A stretch of DNA of 64,000 bases, taken from NCBI GenBank assembly GCA_027596035.1, contig JADGJA010000012.1, forward strand, positions 19,068 through 83,067. The letters run 5' to 3'. Both the position numbers and the translations under genes were made by a program. A model generated the notes under the pieces. That model worked only from the letters and a program-made list of their open reading frames with translations. It was not told the DNA's origin and made no database searches. The stretch's first letter is position 1. The number at the start of each line of letters is the position of its first letter. This DNA is from Thoreauomyces humboldtii (lineage: Eukaryota > Chytridiomycota > Chytridiomycetes > Spizellomycetales > Powellomycetaceae). Below are positions 37,901 to 49,365 of the stretch, in pieces.

Positions 37901-39969
37901 CAGCTCGTGGACCCAGGCAACGGCGCCTGTGACCGGTGCCATGTTGTAGTGAATGGGTGGATGTGTGCGGAATTGCGCGAAAATTGCAGTGACATCGTCG
38001 AGATCCTCCGAGTACATCTTGAGCAATGCAAGGTATTTCTTTTGCGTGTAACAGATATGAGACAATTTCAGTTTTGAGCAAGGTTTCAGCACGATGCACT
38101 GCTGAACTCACCTTCTCGAAGTCGGTCTGAATAACGGGCCGGTTTAGAAGCCCGGCAAAGGACTCCAGAAGCCGGAAGCAGGAGTTCAGACCAGAGCAAT
38201 CGTCGAAGCTCTGGCTTAGTATGGTGCCGATCCGACGGTCTAGGTCTGCGATCTTCTCGTGAAAGGCGGCAAGGTCTACCTCAAACTCGCCCAAGTTCAG
38301 GTCCAAGAGGTCGTACTTCAGTTTGGAGAAGCCACCCAAAGCTGTGGTGAACTCTGTGAAGATCTGTGCGACTTGCGAGCTAAGAATCTTGCCTTTGGTG
38401 CCACCGATTTCAATCTTTTCCAGACGGTTGAACTCGATGATAGTATCAAAGAGCTCTACAATCTCCTGAACGCGTCCGAGGAACTTGTCGAGACGAACAA
38501 AGACCAGCTTTGTGTCGAAGTTCCAAGGGCGCTTTGTGTCGACCGTTTTGGCCTTGCACTCATAAAGAGTGTCTTTGAAGGCGTCGCATACACGGATAAC
38601 GACCTTCAATCTTTCAGATGCCTCCTCTGGCTCAGAGCTGAATAGTTCTGTCGGGTTGATAAAGTTTCGAGCCTGCTCGATAATGTCGTTGCAAATCTCC
38701 TGCAGAACCACCGTCATGCGCTGCGGGGTGTTGTAGAATTTTGAGTGCTTCCAGATAAGCACAAGGGTGTGCATCAGCCCAGGAAAGATCTGAGCCAGCT
38801 CGATGAAGTCGTTGACCGAGTTCAAGCGCTCGACGGAGGGACGAAGTGCTTTCATGTACTTTGTGATGTCGTCCGCTTCGTCGAGCGCTGAAAGACGAAC
38901 GTCAGAATGTCAACTCTATTCTTGAAGCTATGACTCACGTAGATGTGCTCTTACCTGCAACAACTTCATCAAAGATCATTCGGAAGGCCGGGTAGTATGT
39001 ACTCTTGCTGCTTTCGAGGAGTCTCGAGATCTTCTGAATCTTTTCGTCAGTGAGCTGCAGATGCACCGATCTAAGGTTTGCTGCCTTTGCTGCCCAGAAC
39101 TCGATTTCGACCATGGGACCCGGGTTCAGTCCCTCCTCCAAGGGAGCAGCCGAACTACTTTTGATAACCTCCTTGATCTGGTGGGTCCAGTCGATAACCG
39201 CGGACTCGACAGTGTGAAGCACGGTGCGATCGGCTTCGGTTGTGACTTTGGCGCCATGAGGGAGTGGTAGCATCGTTTTGCCCTAAGGACAATGAAGAGG
39301 ATCTTTAATATGGATGACTGGAACGATGGCGTGGCAAGTCGAATCTACATACCTTTGCCTTGCCTGAGATGACGTAGACTGCTCCATTGAGCTGATGAAA
39401 ATGCCTGAGCACATCGCTTGCGACGACTTCGGGCCATGACTCGAGATTCCTTGGGTTGGTGAGGAGAGGCAGGTACACCTCTTCGAGCAAGTTGGAAAGA
39501 AACTCGAGTGGGTTCGGGGAAAGGTCGCCGAGTGTTAACTCGGCATCCAGTTTGTCGGTGATGGGAGCACCTGTCCTGCGCTTGAGAAAGTAGACCGACT
39601 TTTTCTTCAGCGACGACGGGAAAGAAGTGGTAGGGAGGAGATCCTCCTTCTGCGTTAGGTAGAAGACGATGGTGCTGAATTCTTTATCCAAGAAGTCGAC
39701 AATTACTTGTCTGAGAAAAGATATGAGAAAGTTAATCAGATATGCCATCCGCACGATAGAACGGATGGCTCAAAGACGTACACATTCTCTTGAGTCATTG
39801 TCATCTTTTTCCATTTGTCGGTCTTGACCCTCAGAGCCGTACAGACTTTCTCTTCAAACCAGCCGACACGGGCATCAACATGAACGGGCGCTGCATCAGC
39901 ATCCCCATCTCCATCCTTGTTTTTCTTGCCGGGGGTAACGGGCTTGACCGCCTCTTCCGTCGCCGGCAT
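25966..39969 (-). CDS. Axonemal outer-arm dynein beta heavy chain (DNAH9/11/17 class)
   Basis: Seven exons: 39969-39782, 39710-39353, 39282-38955, 38887-38112, 38038-37862, 37794-36879 and 36839-25966, all in phase, about 4538 aa, the usual axonemal length. It is the ATP-driven motor of ciliary outer arms. The tail (DHC_N1/N2) fills the first ~1800 residues and carries an acidic low-complexity insertion near residues 935-1000. P-loops follow: AAA1 GPAGTGKT (~1920), AAA2 GNGGTGKS (~2210), AAA3 GNAGCGKT (~2540) and AAA4 GVGGSGKQ (~2880). Then come the stalk coiled coil with the microtubule-binding tip, AAA5-6 and the C-terminal domain. The ending RGPTFIWTFNLKTKE..KWMLGGVCLL is typical of DNAH9/11/17 rather than gamma (DNAH5/8) or cytoplasmic chains. 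The last exon alone is 10.9 kb. Start chosen as MPATEEAV, the ATG before the conserved WFEEKV. Confidence 0.95.
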
Positions 39970-40406
39970 CGCGCCTTGTGCGTTCCGTGCGTACGAGCTG
40001 GCAAGCTATCAGATACAAGTATTCTGCGTGCGATGGACCCACGGGTGGAGGCTGGTAGTGGTTCCGTGGGAGTCGAGACAATGAGGGATAGCAGCTGATT
40101 GATGGGTCCACTTGTCGGCTGCTCCAAGTGGTTTTGAAGGGAAGAGGGGTGGTACATGTACAGTCCAGGGCGGAGCGGGGTCTGGTTGGGACGCGTGAGC
40201 AAGCGCAGCTTGCTTACGGCAGGCTCTCCCCCAACAACGCTGTCGATCTGATGATGAGGAGGAAGAAAGCGCAGTCACAATTTCCAGCATGGTCCGTGTC
40301 TGCGCAATTTGTGCTCCTGTCCCCTTGGACCATGCTCCCAGGAGTGTTCGCATAATGATAATCTCTGCTGCACTGTGCACCCGTGCAAAGCCGGCTTATG
40401 GACGTC

Positions 40407-40415
40407 TATAAAAGG
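40407..40415 (+). promoter_or_regulatory. TATA box, plus strand
   Basis: A consensus TATAAAAGG sits about 108 bp upstream of the ATG of the first copy of a duplicated exon-like sequence (40515). It points right, away from dynein, whose minus-strand start lies at 39969. It is the clearest core promoter element in the window and has no recognised full gene behind it. Confidence 0.5.
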
Positions 40416-40493
40416 CGAGCCTAGCAAGGTCCCACCCTCGACATTCCAGCAGCTTCCCGCCACCGTAAACAGTTCTTACCCCCTCCACAGTTT

Positions 40494-40744
40494 ACTGTTC
40501 CTCCTTCTCAAGTCATGTCTCGTCCGTCATGATCGACGACGACGCCTAACTTGGAACGGAGAATGGTAATCAACGAAGGGTTGGGAACGGTCGACGAATC
40601 TGAAAAAAGTCAAACACTTCAGCCAACCGACATGCGCCACGAGCTGACATGCGCGTTCCCAACAGCTCACTGTTCCTCCTTTTCAAGTCATGTCTCGTCC
40701 GTCATTCCCGACGACGACGCCTAACTTGGAACGGAGAATGGTAA
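40494..40744 (+). repeat. Duplicated 76-bp first-exon-like fragment (possible gene remnant)
   Basis: The sequence at 40494-40569 is repeated at 40669-40744 with only a handful of mismatches. Each copy holds an ATG in the same position (40515 and 40690). Copy 2 encodes MSRPSFPTTTPNLERRM and ends exactly at a consensus gtaagc splice donor (40741). Copy 1 has a stop after five codons and a weaker gtaatc. I see no following exon before the mitochondrial protease gene, so this may be a small real gene with an unseen exon, or the remnant of one. The product is not recognised. Confidence 0.5.
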
Positions 40745-40971
40745 GCAGCGAGGACGGGGAACCTTGCGTGGCTGTCATTTGGACCTGAGAATGCGGTCAA
40801 CGCCATCTTGCAAATGTCATCTCGTGCCACCAAAAGTTAACGCATATGACATCATGGCGGTGGACCACTGGGATCATGTGACCCATGAGTAGCAAACGCA
40901 AACCACGGCGACTTTATATTATGAGATGATCGGATGTATTGAGGCAAAAGTGTCCAAATAGAACAGGTACG

Positions 40972-43565
40972 CTATGCGTCCTGACCCTTCTCGGCCTTCT
41001 TGGCCTTCTCTCCCTCCTCTTTCTTGAGCTTTTCCACAATCTCGTGGGCATCCTCGACTTCCGCCGCCCCGAGGTACTCAACGTAATTACCAGTTTCCTT
41101 CCACTCCCTGAAAACGGTTCCTATGAATGAGTATGGTAATTGAAGCAGATCAACTTATGTCTGCGAAGAGCACGCACCTTGGACCAAGCAGACGAATCAT
41201 GTCATCGCGTCCAATGACCTCCTTTTCGAGGAGCAGATTGGCGACCTTCTTGACCTCCTCGCTCTTCTTCTCGAGGAGAGCGAGCGTACGCTCGTAGGCG
41301 GCCGCGATGATGCTTCGGACCTCCTCATCGATCATCCTGGCGGTAGCTTCCGAATAGGGCTTCTGGAACGACTGCTCGCCTCCTTCCGGGCTGCCGTAGT
41401 TGATGTTGCCGATCTTTTCGGTCATACCGTAGGTCATGACCTGGGCATACGCCATCTTAGTCACCTTCTGCAGATCGTCCGACGCGCCTGTGGTGATGGA
41501 CTTGAAGAAGATCCGCTCGGATGCACGACCGCCGAGGGTCATACACATCATGTCGAGCATTTGCTCGGTCGAATGCAAGTACTCTTCCTTGGGGAGGTAC
41601 TGGGCGTATCCGAGCGCACCGACGCCTCGAGGAATAATCGAGACCTTGAGAAGCGGATGGGCATGTTGGAGAAACCATCCCGCAACAGCGTGACCTGCTT
41701 CGTGATGTGCGACGATCTTCTTCTCCTCAGGCGACAGGACACGCGACTTCTTCTCTAAGCCAGCGATGACGCGCTCGATGGCAGCCTCAAAGTGCTTTTC
41801 CGTCACAGAATCCGCTAGGCCTCGGGCAGCGATCAAAGCAGCCTCATTGCATACGTTGTGTACGTCGGCGCCAGAGAAGCCGGGAGTCAGAGCTGCAAGT
41901 TTGCGCGACAGGCGCTCGAGGTCTTCAGAAGTCTTGATAGGCTTGAGGTGGACCTTGAAGATCTCAACTCGTCCCTTGATGTCAGGTCGATCGATGTTAA
42001 TGTGTCGATCGAATCGACCAGGGCGGAGTAGCGCTGGGTCGAGCACGTCCGGTCGGTTGGTACCAGCCAAAACAACAACGTGTTCGCTGGAACCAAAACC
42101 GTCCATCTCCACCAGCAACTGATTCAGCGTGCTCTCTCGCTCATCGTTTCCCCCGGCCATTCCACCCTTCCCGCGAGCCTTCCCTATGGCATCAATTTCA
42201 TCGATGAAGATGATGCATGGGGCATGCTTCTTGGCATTGGCGAACAGGTCACGAACTCGAGATGAACCGACACCAACAAACATCTCAACAAACTCTGATC
42301 CCGAAACAGAGAGGAAAGGTGTCCCTGCTTCTCCAGCTGTGGCTTTAGCCAGAAGTGTCTTTCCGGTGCCTAGATGGCCTCGAGTCAGTGATCCATGACG
42401 CGCGAAGTGCTAAATCAATTCATCTTACCAGGTGGGCCGGAAAGGATGGCGCCCTTCGGGATCTTAGCGCCGAGACGCTCGTACATCTTCGGGTCTTTCA
42501 AGAACTTGACGAACTCCATGATCTCTTCCTTCGCTTCGTCCATTCCAGCCACATCCTTGAACTTCACGTGAACTTCATTCTCGTGGTTGTAGAGTTTGGC
42601 TCGCGATTTGCCGATGCCGAAGATCCCCTGGCCGCCGCCGCTGCCGCCAGCGGCCCGTCGGGACAGCCAGAACAAGACGCCGACCATAAGAAGTGTTGGA
42701 GCGAGGTTCATGATCACAGAGAGAGTGCTCATCTCGTTATCATACGAGACAGGGATGCGCTCGCGCGATGGGATGCCGAGCTCGCGCTGCGCCTCTTCCA
42801 AGTTGTGCTCAAACGATTCGGCGCTACCGATGGTAAAGTAGAAGTGGGGATGGTTGGCGGGAAGGGTGCCCTTGGTAGGCGAACGAAGCTGAGGAGCATC
42901 GGGTCTCAAGTACACGCGTACGACGGTCTTGTTGACAACCTCCAAGTGGTCTACGTAACCCTTTTCCAGCATATTGGCACGGAATTCTTGCCATGTGATC
43001 TGCTGCTCGGTAGAATAGCTGGAATATAGTTGATAGGCAAAGAATGCAGCGGGCACGCCGTAAAGAAGCACCATTTGCGGGTTGATTTTGATGGATAGGA
43101 TCTCTATCGGAGGCGGTGGCTTAGGGATTTGGCCTGGAAAAGTAAGCTCTTGATGAGCAGAGGGCAAGAAAAGAGAGAAGACCGACAGCCCATACCCTTC
43201 TTCCCGCTGCTCCCCTTCTCCGAGTCCTGATCGTCCCTCTTGCTTCGCTGATTGCGGGATTTGTCCTCCCTCGGTCGCGTGTCCTCATCCTCGCCATCGT
43301 CCTTCCTTGAAGACTCTTTCCTCGGCTTCGAGGTTGGTCGCGAAGAATTCCCGCCGAAATGTTCGAACCCGCGTGGGAGGTTCTGTTTGTCCTCGTCCTT
43401 CTTCTCTGGCTTCTGCTCTGTAGCCATTCCGCGTGACATGAATAGAGGAGGCGATACACAAGGGCGCTGCACTGCCCATGATCGCAAACTTCCGCTGTAC
43501 GTCACGGATGAATTCCGCAGAGACCTCTGAAGGAGCGACGGGCAGCGCTTGTAGAGAAAAGACAT
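40972..43565 (-). CDS. AFG3: Mitochondrial m-AAA protease subunit (Afg3/Yta10 family)
   Basis: Four exons: 43565-43196, 43133-42429, 42369-41178 and 41107-40972, 800 aa. It is an inner-membrane ATP-dependent metalloprotease for quality control and processing. The N-terminus is basic, Ser/Arg-rich and acid-poor, as a mitochondrial presequence should be, and is followed by a charged disordered segment. Two membrane helices occur ([17 protein letters not shown] and [14 protein letters not shown]), flanking the intermembrane domain. The AAA module shows [13 protein letters not shown], Walker A GPPGTGKT (split by intron 2), Walker [12 protein letters not shown] and the [22 protein letters not shown]. 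The protease site is HHEAGHAV (HExxH). Closing residues are KK/E-rich. An upstream in-frame Met at 43688 is possible, but 43565 gives the better presequence. Confidence 0.95.
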
Positions 43566-44681
43566 TGAATCGAGATCTGCCGTATGGTTGAGGGTTTCGT
43601 GAAAGGATTGAGCTCTAGTTCGAGCTGAATGAGGCAAAGATCCTTTACTCGGGTACTGATGATGAAGTGACGGCCCGTTTGGTTCCAAAACACAACAACG
43701 ATGGAGACTCAGAAGTCAGGCTTTCTGCAATGAAGTCGAAGTGGAGTAATTGCCTGCGTGGCGGACGCTGGGTGGACAGACTGCTGGGAGGGAGGAGGAG
43801 AAGCAGCAGCAGCTCGGAAGATCCTCCCGCTCCAAATGAGAAATGGAACTCCTGCGCCACCCGGAGCAGACGCACAAGGCCAGGAGAAGCCGGTGGTTGA
43901 GAGCTCCAGATAGACGGCAAACTTACAACGTGGGACGGACCCTCGCGCGACTCCCGTCCTCGAGTTCCTTTTCCTACCACGTCGTCGCCGTCATGCTGCA
44001 CGAAATGCGCATTTTTTTGCTTGCCGCAGAAGCTGAACAAGGAGCTTGTAGAGGCAAACGGACGCTGTCAAGACGTATCGCAGGGTATCAATCGGCTAGG
44101 GACGAAAGGTGCAGGTAGTTCCTCGACTGTGGAGCACCCGTCGCCAACGTCACGCCGTTTTAAATTCGCATTTGCCCGGTTGCTTGCAGGAGCTGAAGGC
44201 GAGCTTGCAACTTTGACTATGCTATCGAAGTTCCGACTGATTCTGACGGGATTTGCGTGCAGACTTGAGCGTGGCTCGCTCATCATCTTTTATGAAAAAT
44301 GGAAAGACGCTCGTCAGATCAAGCCCCAAAGGTTTGTTGACTCGGCTCGGCACCCACCATCCTTCTGCTTTGCAGGGTTCGCCGCACTCACTCCCCAAGC
44401 TAAAGGTAAGGCATCTGTGCGTCTCAGTGCCATTCGATCCGGGTGCGATTGCGTTGGCTCAAGATGCTTAAAGCTCCTCGATTTTGAAGTGCTTTCCTCG
44501 ACAGCGGGTGCCAGGCCTGAAATTTCGTGGTCACCAGACGAAACGATTGGATTCAGACGAGACGGATGATGCGGATCCGCGTCGTCTCGCAAGATGTCGA
44601 CTATGTGAGCACGGAACGTAGCGTACGTGGATCCCGTCTCCGGGTCCGGTGTGTGTGGAAGTCGACAGCAGCCCTTTTATG
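43566..44681 (+). other. Uncertain region, possible small plus-strand multi-exon gene
   Basis: 1.1 kb between two minus-strand genes. Plus-strand hints of exons: an ATG near 43834 opening MRNGTPAPPGADAQGQEKP before a GT; KLNKELVEANGRCQDVSQ, coiled-coil-like, after the acceptor near 44030; and GSPHSLPKLK bounded by cag and gtaagg near 44376-44405. I could not join these into one consistent model and recognise no family. A ~45-bp stretch at 44164-44208 recurs inverted near 46431-46470 (see findings). Confidence 0.25.
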
Positions 44682-46250
44682 TCAAGGTGGCGTAAGTTCG
44701 GATGTATGATGCCTGTAGCCAAGAAAGGTTTTCAACGAGAACGCAAACCTTGCTAGTACCTTGCTAGTACGGAACGCATCGAACTTCTGCGCCGGGGCGC
44801 CACAGCAAGGGTGGAACCCAGTTGCCGGGTCCCCTGGAGCAAAGGTCGGATCCGATGTGTGCTGCATGCACTTCGAGGCATTTCGGCAAGCAAACACGGC
44901 ATGACAGATGGTGCAGCTGAGGTGATTGATTAGACCCCAAATCCTGAATAAAACTTCGGAGTTTAGCGATGATCTGGTTGCGGGAGATAATGTGAGCTAG
45001 AATGACGCTCACGTCCAGTAGACTTCCTTCCATGAAGCGCCCGCCTCAGTATGGGATGTTGCCACGAATACGTTTATGTCAAATCCAGGATCTCTAGGAT
45101 TGCCTTCAACAATCTCGTCGACATACGACCTAAAGAAGACTCTGTGCTTGCTGCCCACCTTTCATGCGGCCGTGTAACGCTTCCGTTCCGCCCAATGCGC
45201 ATAGGAGCCGACTCGCAAATTAACCGAGCCTCCTGGGATCGAGCGTAAAGCGACCCACAAAGACAACACGATGCAATAGCGGTATCCGGCGCATTGCCAC
45301 TCAGAAGATCCGTCAGCTTGCCAAAGTATAGCTGACTGGAGGCTGAGCATCAGAACTGCAAAGAGAAACAAGAGGCATTGTTGCCCTACCTGATAATTTT
45401 GTCCTGAGGGTCGTGGACGGCCTGCATCTTATCGACCGTAAAGATTTTCGTGAGTCTGGTGAAATGCAAAGTAAGTCAGGTTTGATGGACAATGATCATG
45501 AATCTCCTAGCATGCATACTTGTTCACTAGGCCCTCGCTGAGACAGCTCATGTCGATGGGCACTTTGAGGACGCTGTCGATATTTTCATGAATGTAGCTC
45601 AGGCAAAGCTCCTCCAGCGCAGCCATCTGCAGAAAGTTTGAGCTAATCAGGATGCTCAAAGCGATCCGGGGTTCTATGTGTATGTGTCAGTCACCCACAA
45701 TTGTGGTCAGACTTTTAGCCCCTAATCCTCGCTTTCCCTTACCCAACGAGGGCCGCTTCCTCGAGATGTACGACATCAACCACTCAAAAACTTCGATATC
45801 GCAGTGTACATCGATTTCAACGGTCACGTCAGAGGCGTGACTGTGAAGATATGTTGTGAAGTAGGTCATCTGACGCAGAAGCAGGGCTCTCTGACAGAAG
45901 AAGTCACGTTTTGCTAACTAGTGTGGTAAGCAAACAAGTGGAACATTCGAAGTGCACATTACGCACCTCTCACCATTCTTGCATTCGTCGTAGACGTGTA
46001 TCACCACATCCATATGTCTGCCCCTACTTGCTCGGGCTGAAGGTACCGGATCGCTGACCAGCGCCTTGGTCGTGGATGGCACGGGGGCATCTGCGATCGA
46101 CTCTCTGACGGCTTCGATGAGAGGTGTCCGGGGCAAGACTCGATCTATTGGTGAAGGGGTCGAAGAAGATGGTCGCCACTCTGCGGCACTGTTGGAGTAT
46201 TGGCCAGAATTGGGCAGCTGCGTTCTCGACTTGACCCGTACCTCTCAGCT
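44682..46250 (-). CDS. SANBR/KIAA1841-like protein with BTB domain, 5' end incomplete
   Basis: About seven exons are readable from about 46247 to the stop at 44682; the first exon(s) and start are not resolved. The BTB-type segment reads MDVVIHVYDECKN, then RDFFCQRALLLRQMTYFTTYL, DVTVEIDVHCDIEVFEWLMSYI, ALSILISSNFLQMAALEELC and NKLTKIFTVDKM. The Cys-containing segments follow: SCCLCGSLYARS, WKEVYW, IWGLINHLSCTICHAVFACR, and TGFHPCCGAPAQKFD. These match, in order, the layout of animal SANBR (KIAA1841), whose BTB domain mediates oligomerisation and which restrains class-switch recombination in mammals; its ancestral role is not known to me. The last intron offers two tandem donors (AGCAAG|GTACTAGCAAG|GTTTGC) near 44750-44770. 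Confidence 0.72.
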
Positions 46251-47314
46251 TTGCGTGTATTGCCGCGCTCTTGGCGCCGAGGAGGAGATCTGGATTCGAC
46301 GATGGACGAAGAAGCATTGCCTGAAGACCTGGCGAGCTCATCGGCCAGCGATCCTTGCCTGGTCGTCCGTCGGTTCAAAGCAATTGGAGCTTGTCAGCCG
46401 TGAAAACGGCTTCGTTCTAAGCTCCCGTTCAGCTCGCCTTCAGCTCCTGCAAGCAACCGAGAAAATGCGAGCTTAGAGCAGCGTAACGGCGGCGATGGGG
46501 TGCCCGATAGTCAATGAAGCTACCGGCAAGTGCTCTCCCTAGGTCAAATAGCACGCTGCAATCGTCCTCGCAGCGTCCGTTCGTTGTGTAAATTTCTTGT
46601 TCTGTCAAGATTGCGAGATTGCGATGGGAAAGAAGATTAAGCGCAGGACGACACCGGGGTGACGAATATGACTAGCTTGAAACTAAGAGTGAAGAAATCG
46701 CGTGCGAGGAGGTCTCAGTTGAGGATTGGGATGTATTAACCTGGTCTAAGTATCAGGGGAAGGGACAACGCGAGAGAAAGATGAGGCCCTCTCGGAGGTC
46801 TGTCAAAAACACATCCAAAGAAGCGCATCATGCAGGGCTATCCTGACTGCGGGTCACCCTTCCATAGCACGCCCTGACTATCACACCCTGCCCATCACAC
46901 CCTTTTAAGCTCATTCGAGCACCTCTGTCTGCCAGCGCCAGACCCGCATCGAAACAGAGTCTGTAATGCCTTCTCGGTTGCTTCGCAATCTGTCGAAAAA
47001 GCTTGTATCAAAAGACCAACATCAACATTACGCGAAAGGCAACTCGCAAGGCCGCAAATCGCTAGATGCTCGAGCTCCTCTACAAAGTAGATGGCAGCGC
47101 AAAGCGTCGCTGCAAGAAAAAGTCTTTGAAATCAGGCTCGCAGCTTCGCAAGCGGACCGGGCCTTGCCCCGGACCCGCACACACACACACACACACACAC
47201 AGAGAGACAGATAGACACACAACCACACACACAAGCTTGTGCGAATGCTAAATAACTCATATTGTGGTGCAGGCCTGTACATATCTCTCGCGCTCTAAAT
47301 GTCCTTCCTTTCTC
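46251..47314. other. Intergenic region with CA microsatellite
   Basis: The first part probably holds the unseen 5' exon(s) of the SANBR-like gene. A short repeat of atcacaccctg-like units lies near 46879-46905, followed by ttttaag. A pure (CA)n run spans about 47178-47201, continuing as imperfect CA/GA repeats to about 47232. No confident gene was seen; the 82-codon frame at 46966 is not family-like. Confidence 0.4.
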
Positions 47315-49194
47315 TCACCGCTTGATCTGTCGTTCCCCAACAATCGCGGTCACCTCCTTGATGAAGGCAGGGTACTCCTTACTGCTGATCATATGGTCAT
47401 GGTCCACATCGGCGGACTCCATGATTCGATCAGCGTACGAGTCAATCTAAAAATTCATCCATCTGGTAAGCTCCTCGTGCCCGTGCATCCAAGAGATGAA
47501 TCGAAGCGCCATACCATTGCTTCGTATCCTCGTTCACCACCGCGGTCTTGTACTACAGAGTGCAAAGCGTCCTTCAACTCACTCTCATCCAACATGCCGT
47601 TGCCGTCTTTATCAAATGCAGCAAACGAGTCCCGCATATCGAGGTACGAGTAAAAGTCCGTGCAGCCTCGTCGGAGGATGCCGAGAAAGACGAATGTGAC
47701 TAGGCGAGACGGGTCAAGACCCGCAAGACGACGAACAAGTTGCGAATCGTAGTCACTTACGGCAGAAGTGGGGTCCGATTCGAAGGAAGTGTGGGAAAAA
47801 CCCCTTGTAGAAAGCGGTTGGACCTTCGTTCTTGGCGATTTTCTTGATCGCGTCAAAACCGTTGCTGTAAAGAAGACCCTTTCCACCTTCGTACGGCTGA
47901 TTGTAGTATCGCGTCCGGCACACGTCGATGGGATTCATGCAGATGCTGCGAAAAGCGTGTGAGTGCGCTCGACCTCGTCATCTCGTGAAAAGAATCGCCC
48001 GTCTGCCATACCAGCTGATAATTCCTGAGGACATTCCACAAACCATGTCCAACCAGGCGTTGTCCTTCCATTGCTTTTCCGTAATCAGATGGTCTTTGAG
48101 CATAGAGTAGGCAGCCAAATTCGACCCAGATCCGAAGACCGAGCGGCCCATGCTGAGTACCGATCCACGGTACAGTCCACGGACTCCATCTTCCTTGAAG
48201 ATGCTCGAAAGCGCATGCCATGTCCCAGTGTATCTACCAAAATCTCAACGTAAGTCCAGGGTCGACCAGGAATGCGTCTCATGAATGCCCGGTGACACAC
48301 CCATGCTGATGCCCGACCGAGATGGCACCCTTCGAGGACGACTGTAATCTAAGAGCGGCGATTCAGCAGAAAGTGGGGCAGTTCTTCAACATCAAAGTCA
48401 AGTACCTCGTTTTCACAAGCTCAAATGGATTGCAGCTGACGGCACCCATCACGCCACACAGGGAGCCGGCCACCATTCGTTTCCACGCCGGAGGTTTTCC
48501 TTTCACTGGGTCATGCATCATGGTAAGGATTGGATCAAACATACCCTGCAAGAACGGAGGTCAGAAAGCCAAGTCTGACAAAGCCTCGAATGTTTTTCGG
48601 CGACCTCTACTCACGATACGAAAGAGGTTTTTTGAACCTTCGCGAAGCACCGCAGGCGTGAGGCCCTTTTGAAGACCCTTGATTCCCTCTTGAGTGTAGA
48701 TTTTATATATCGTGTCGAAGGAATTTTTGTAGGCAACCGGGGCAGGGGCGCCCGTTTTCGCAGCTTTGCGGAGCTGCTCTCCTTGCAACTGTAAGCGCAC
48801 CCTGAGTAGGATGGGGTCAGTTGCTTGTCCTCGAAACAGCAAGACGCATATACAATCGAGCTCACTTTGCGGTATCGAAGGGGTTCGTGAATATCACGGC
48901 ACCTGGAAAGCCAAAAGCTATGTGAGAAACTGGCCGACATAGCAATGCTCTTCGGCGTGAGAGGATGCCCGCCCAGAGATACAAGGTCGTTACAGAGGAA
49001 CGCTGTCCACAAGGTCGTTCGCGTGGTTCCCGAATCGGCCACGAAAGGAGGGCCAGACACGGTCCAGAGCCCCAGAGGTGCAGACACGGTACAGCGGCAG
49101 CCAGGATAGCCCATTCCCAAGATGGCCTGAAGCCCCTCGCACACCGATACGGAACGATGAAGGGTTGCTCACCTGCCGGTGCCATGGCAGACAT
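47315..49194 (-). CDS. Mitochondrial carrier (SLC25A34/35/Oac1-like) with C-terminal EF-hand pair
   Basis: Nine exons: 49194-49173, 48902-48866, 48801-48615, 48545-48406, 48348-48301, 48233-48012, 47945-47761, 47699-47515 and 47446-47315, all in phase, 385 aa. It is an inner-membrane solute carrier of three ~100-residue repeats with the signatures NPFDTAKVRLQLQGE, NPFELVKTRLQ and NPIDVCRTRYYNQ. The short N-terminus, QLQGE and YNQ motifs resemble SLC25A34/35 and yeast Oac1 (oxaloacetate/sulfate), so an anion substrate is a guess. The final helix FLRIGPHFCLTFVFLGILRRG is followed in the same exon by FAAFDKDGNGMLDESELKDAL, a canonical EF-hand loop. The next exon adds ADVDHDHMISSKEYPAF, a second. 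Known Ca-regulated carriers (SLC25A12/13, A23-25) carry EF-hands at the N-terminus, so this order is unusual. Confidence 0.88.
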
Positions 49195-49365
49195 TGTAAA
49201 GCTTTCGAACGCACCGAGAGACCTCGGTTTGCCGCCGCGTTGTGGGTAAAGGCCGGGGATGGCCAATTGTGGCTTTGTGGCTCCACCGGTGACGGACATG
49301 GTGCCTGTGCTGCGAGTAAAATGTTGGGCCGAGGCAGGTTTGAGGACGTTGCTGGAGGGCTGATG

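Noticed and set aside
40494..40744. CRISPR-like or terminal-repeat interpretation of the 76-bp duplicates
   Set aside because: Only two copies, no regular spacer array, eukaryotic context; better explained as a duplicated exon.
46966..47214. 82-codon ORF ending in Thr-His repeats
   Set aside because: The repeat is just the translation of a CA microsatellite; the rest has no recognisable features.
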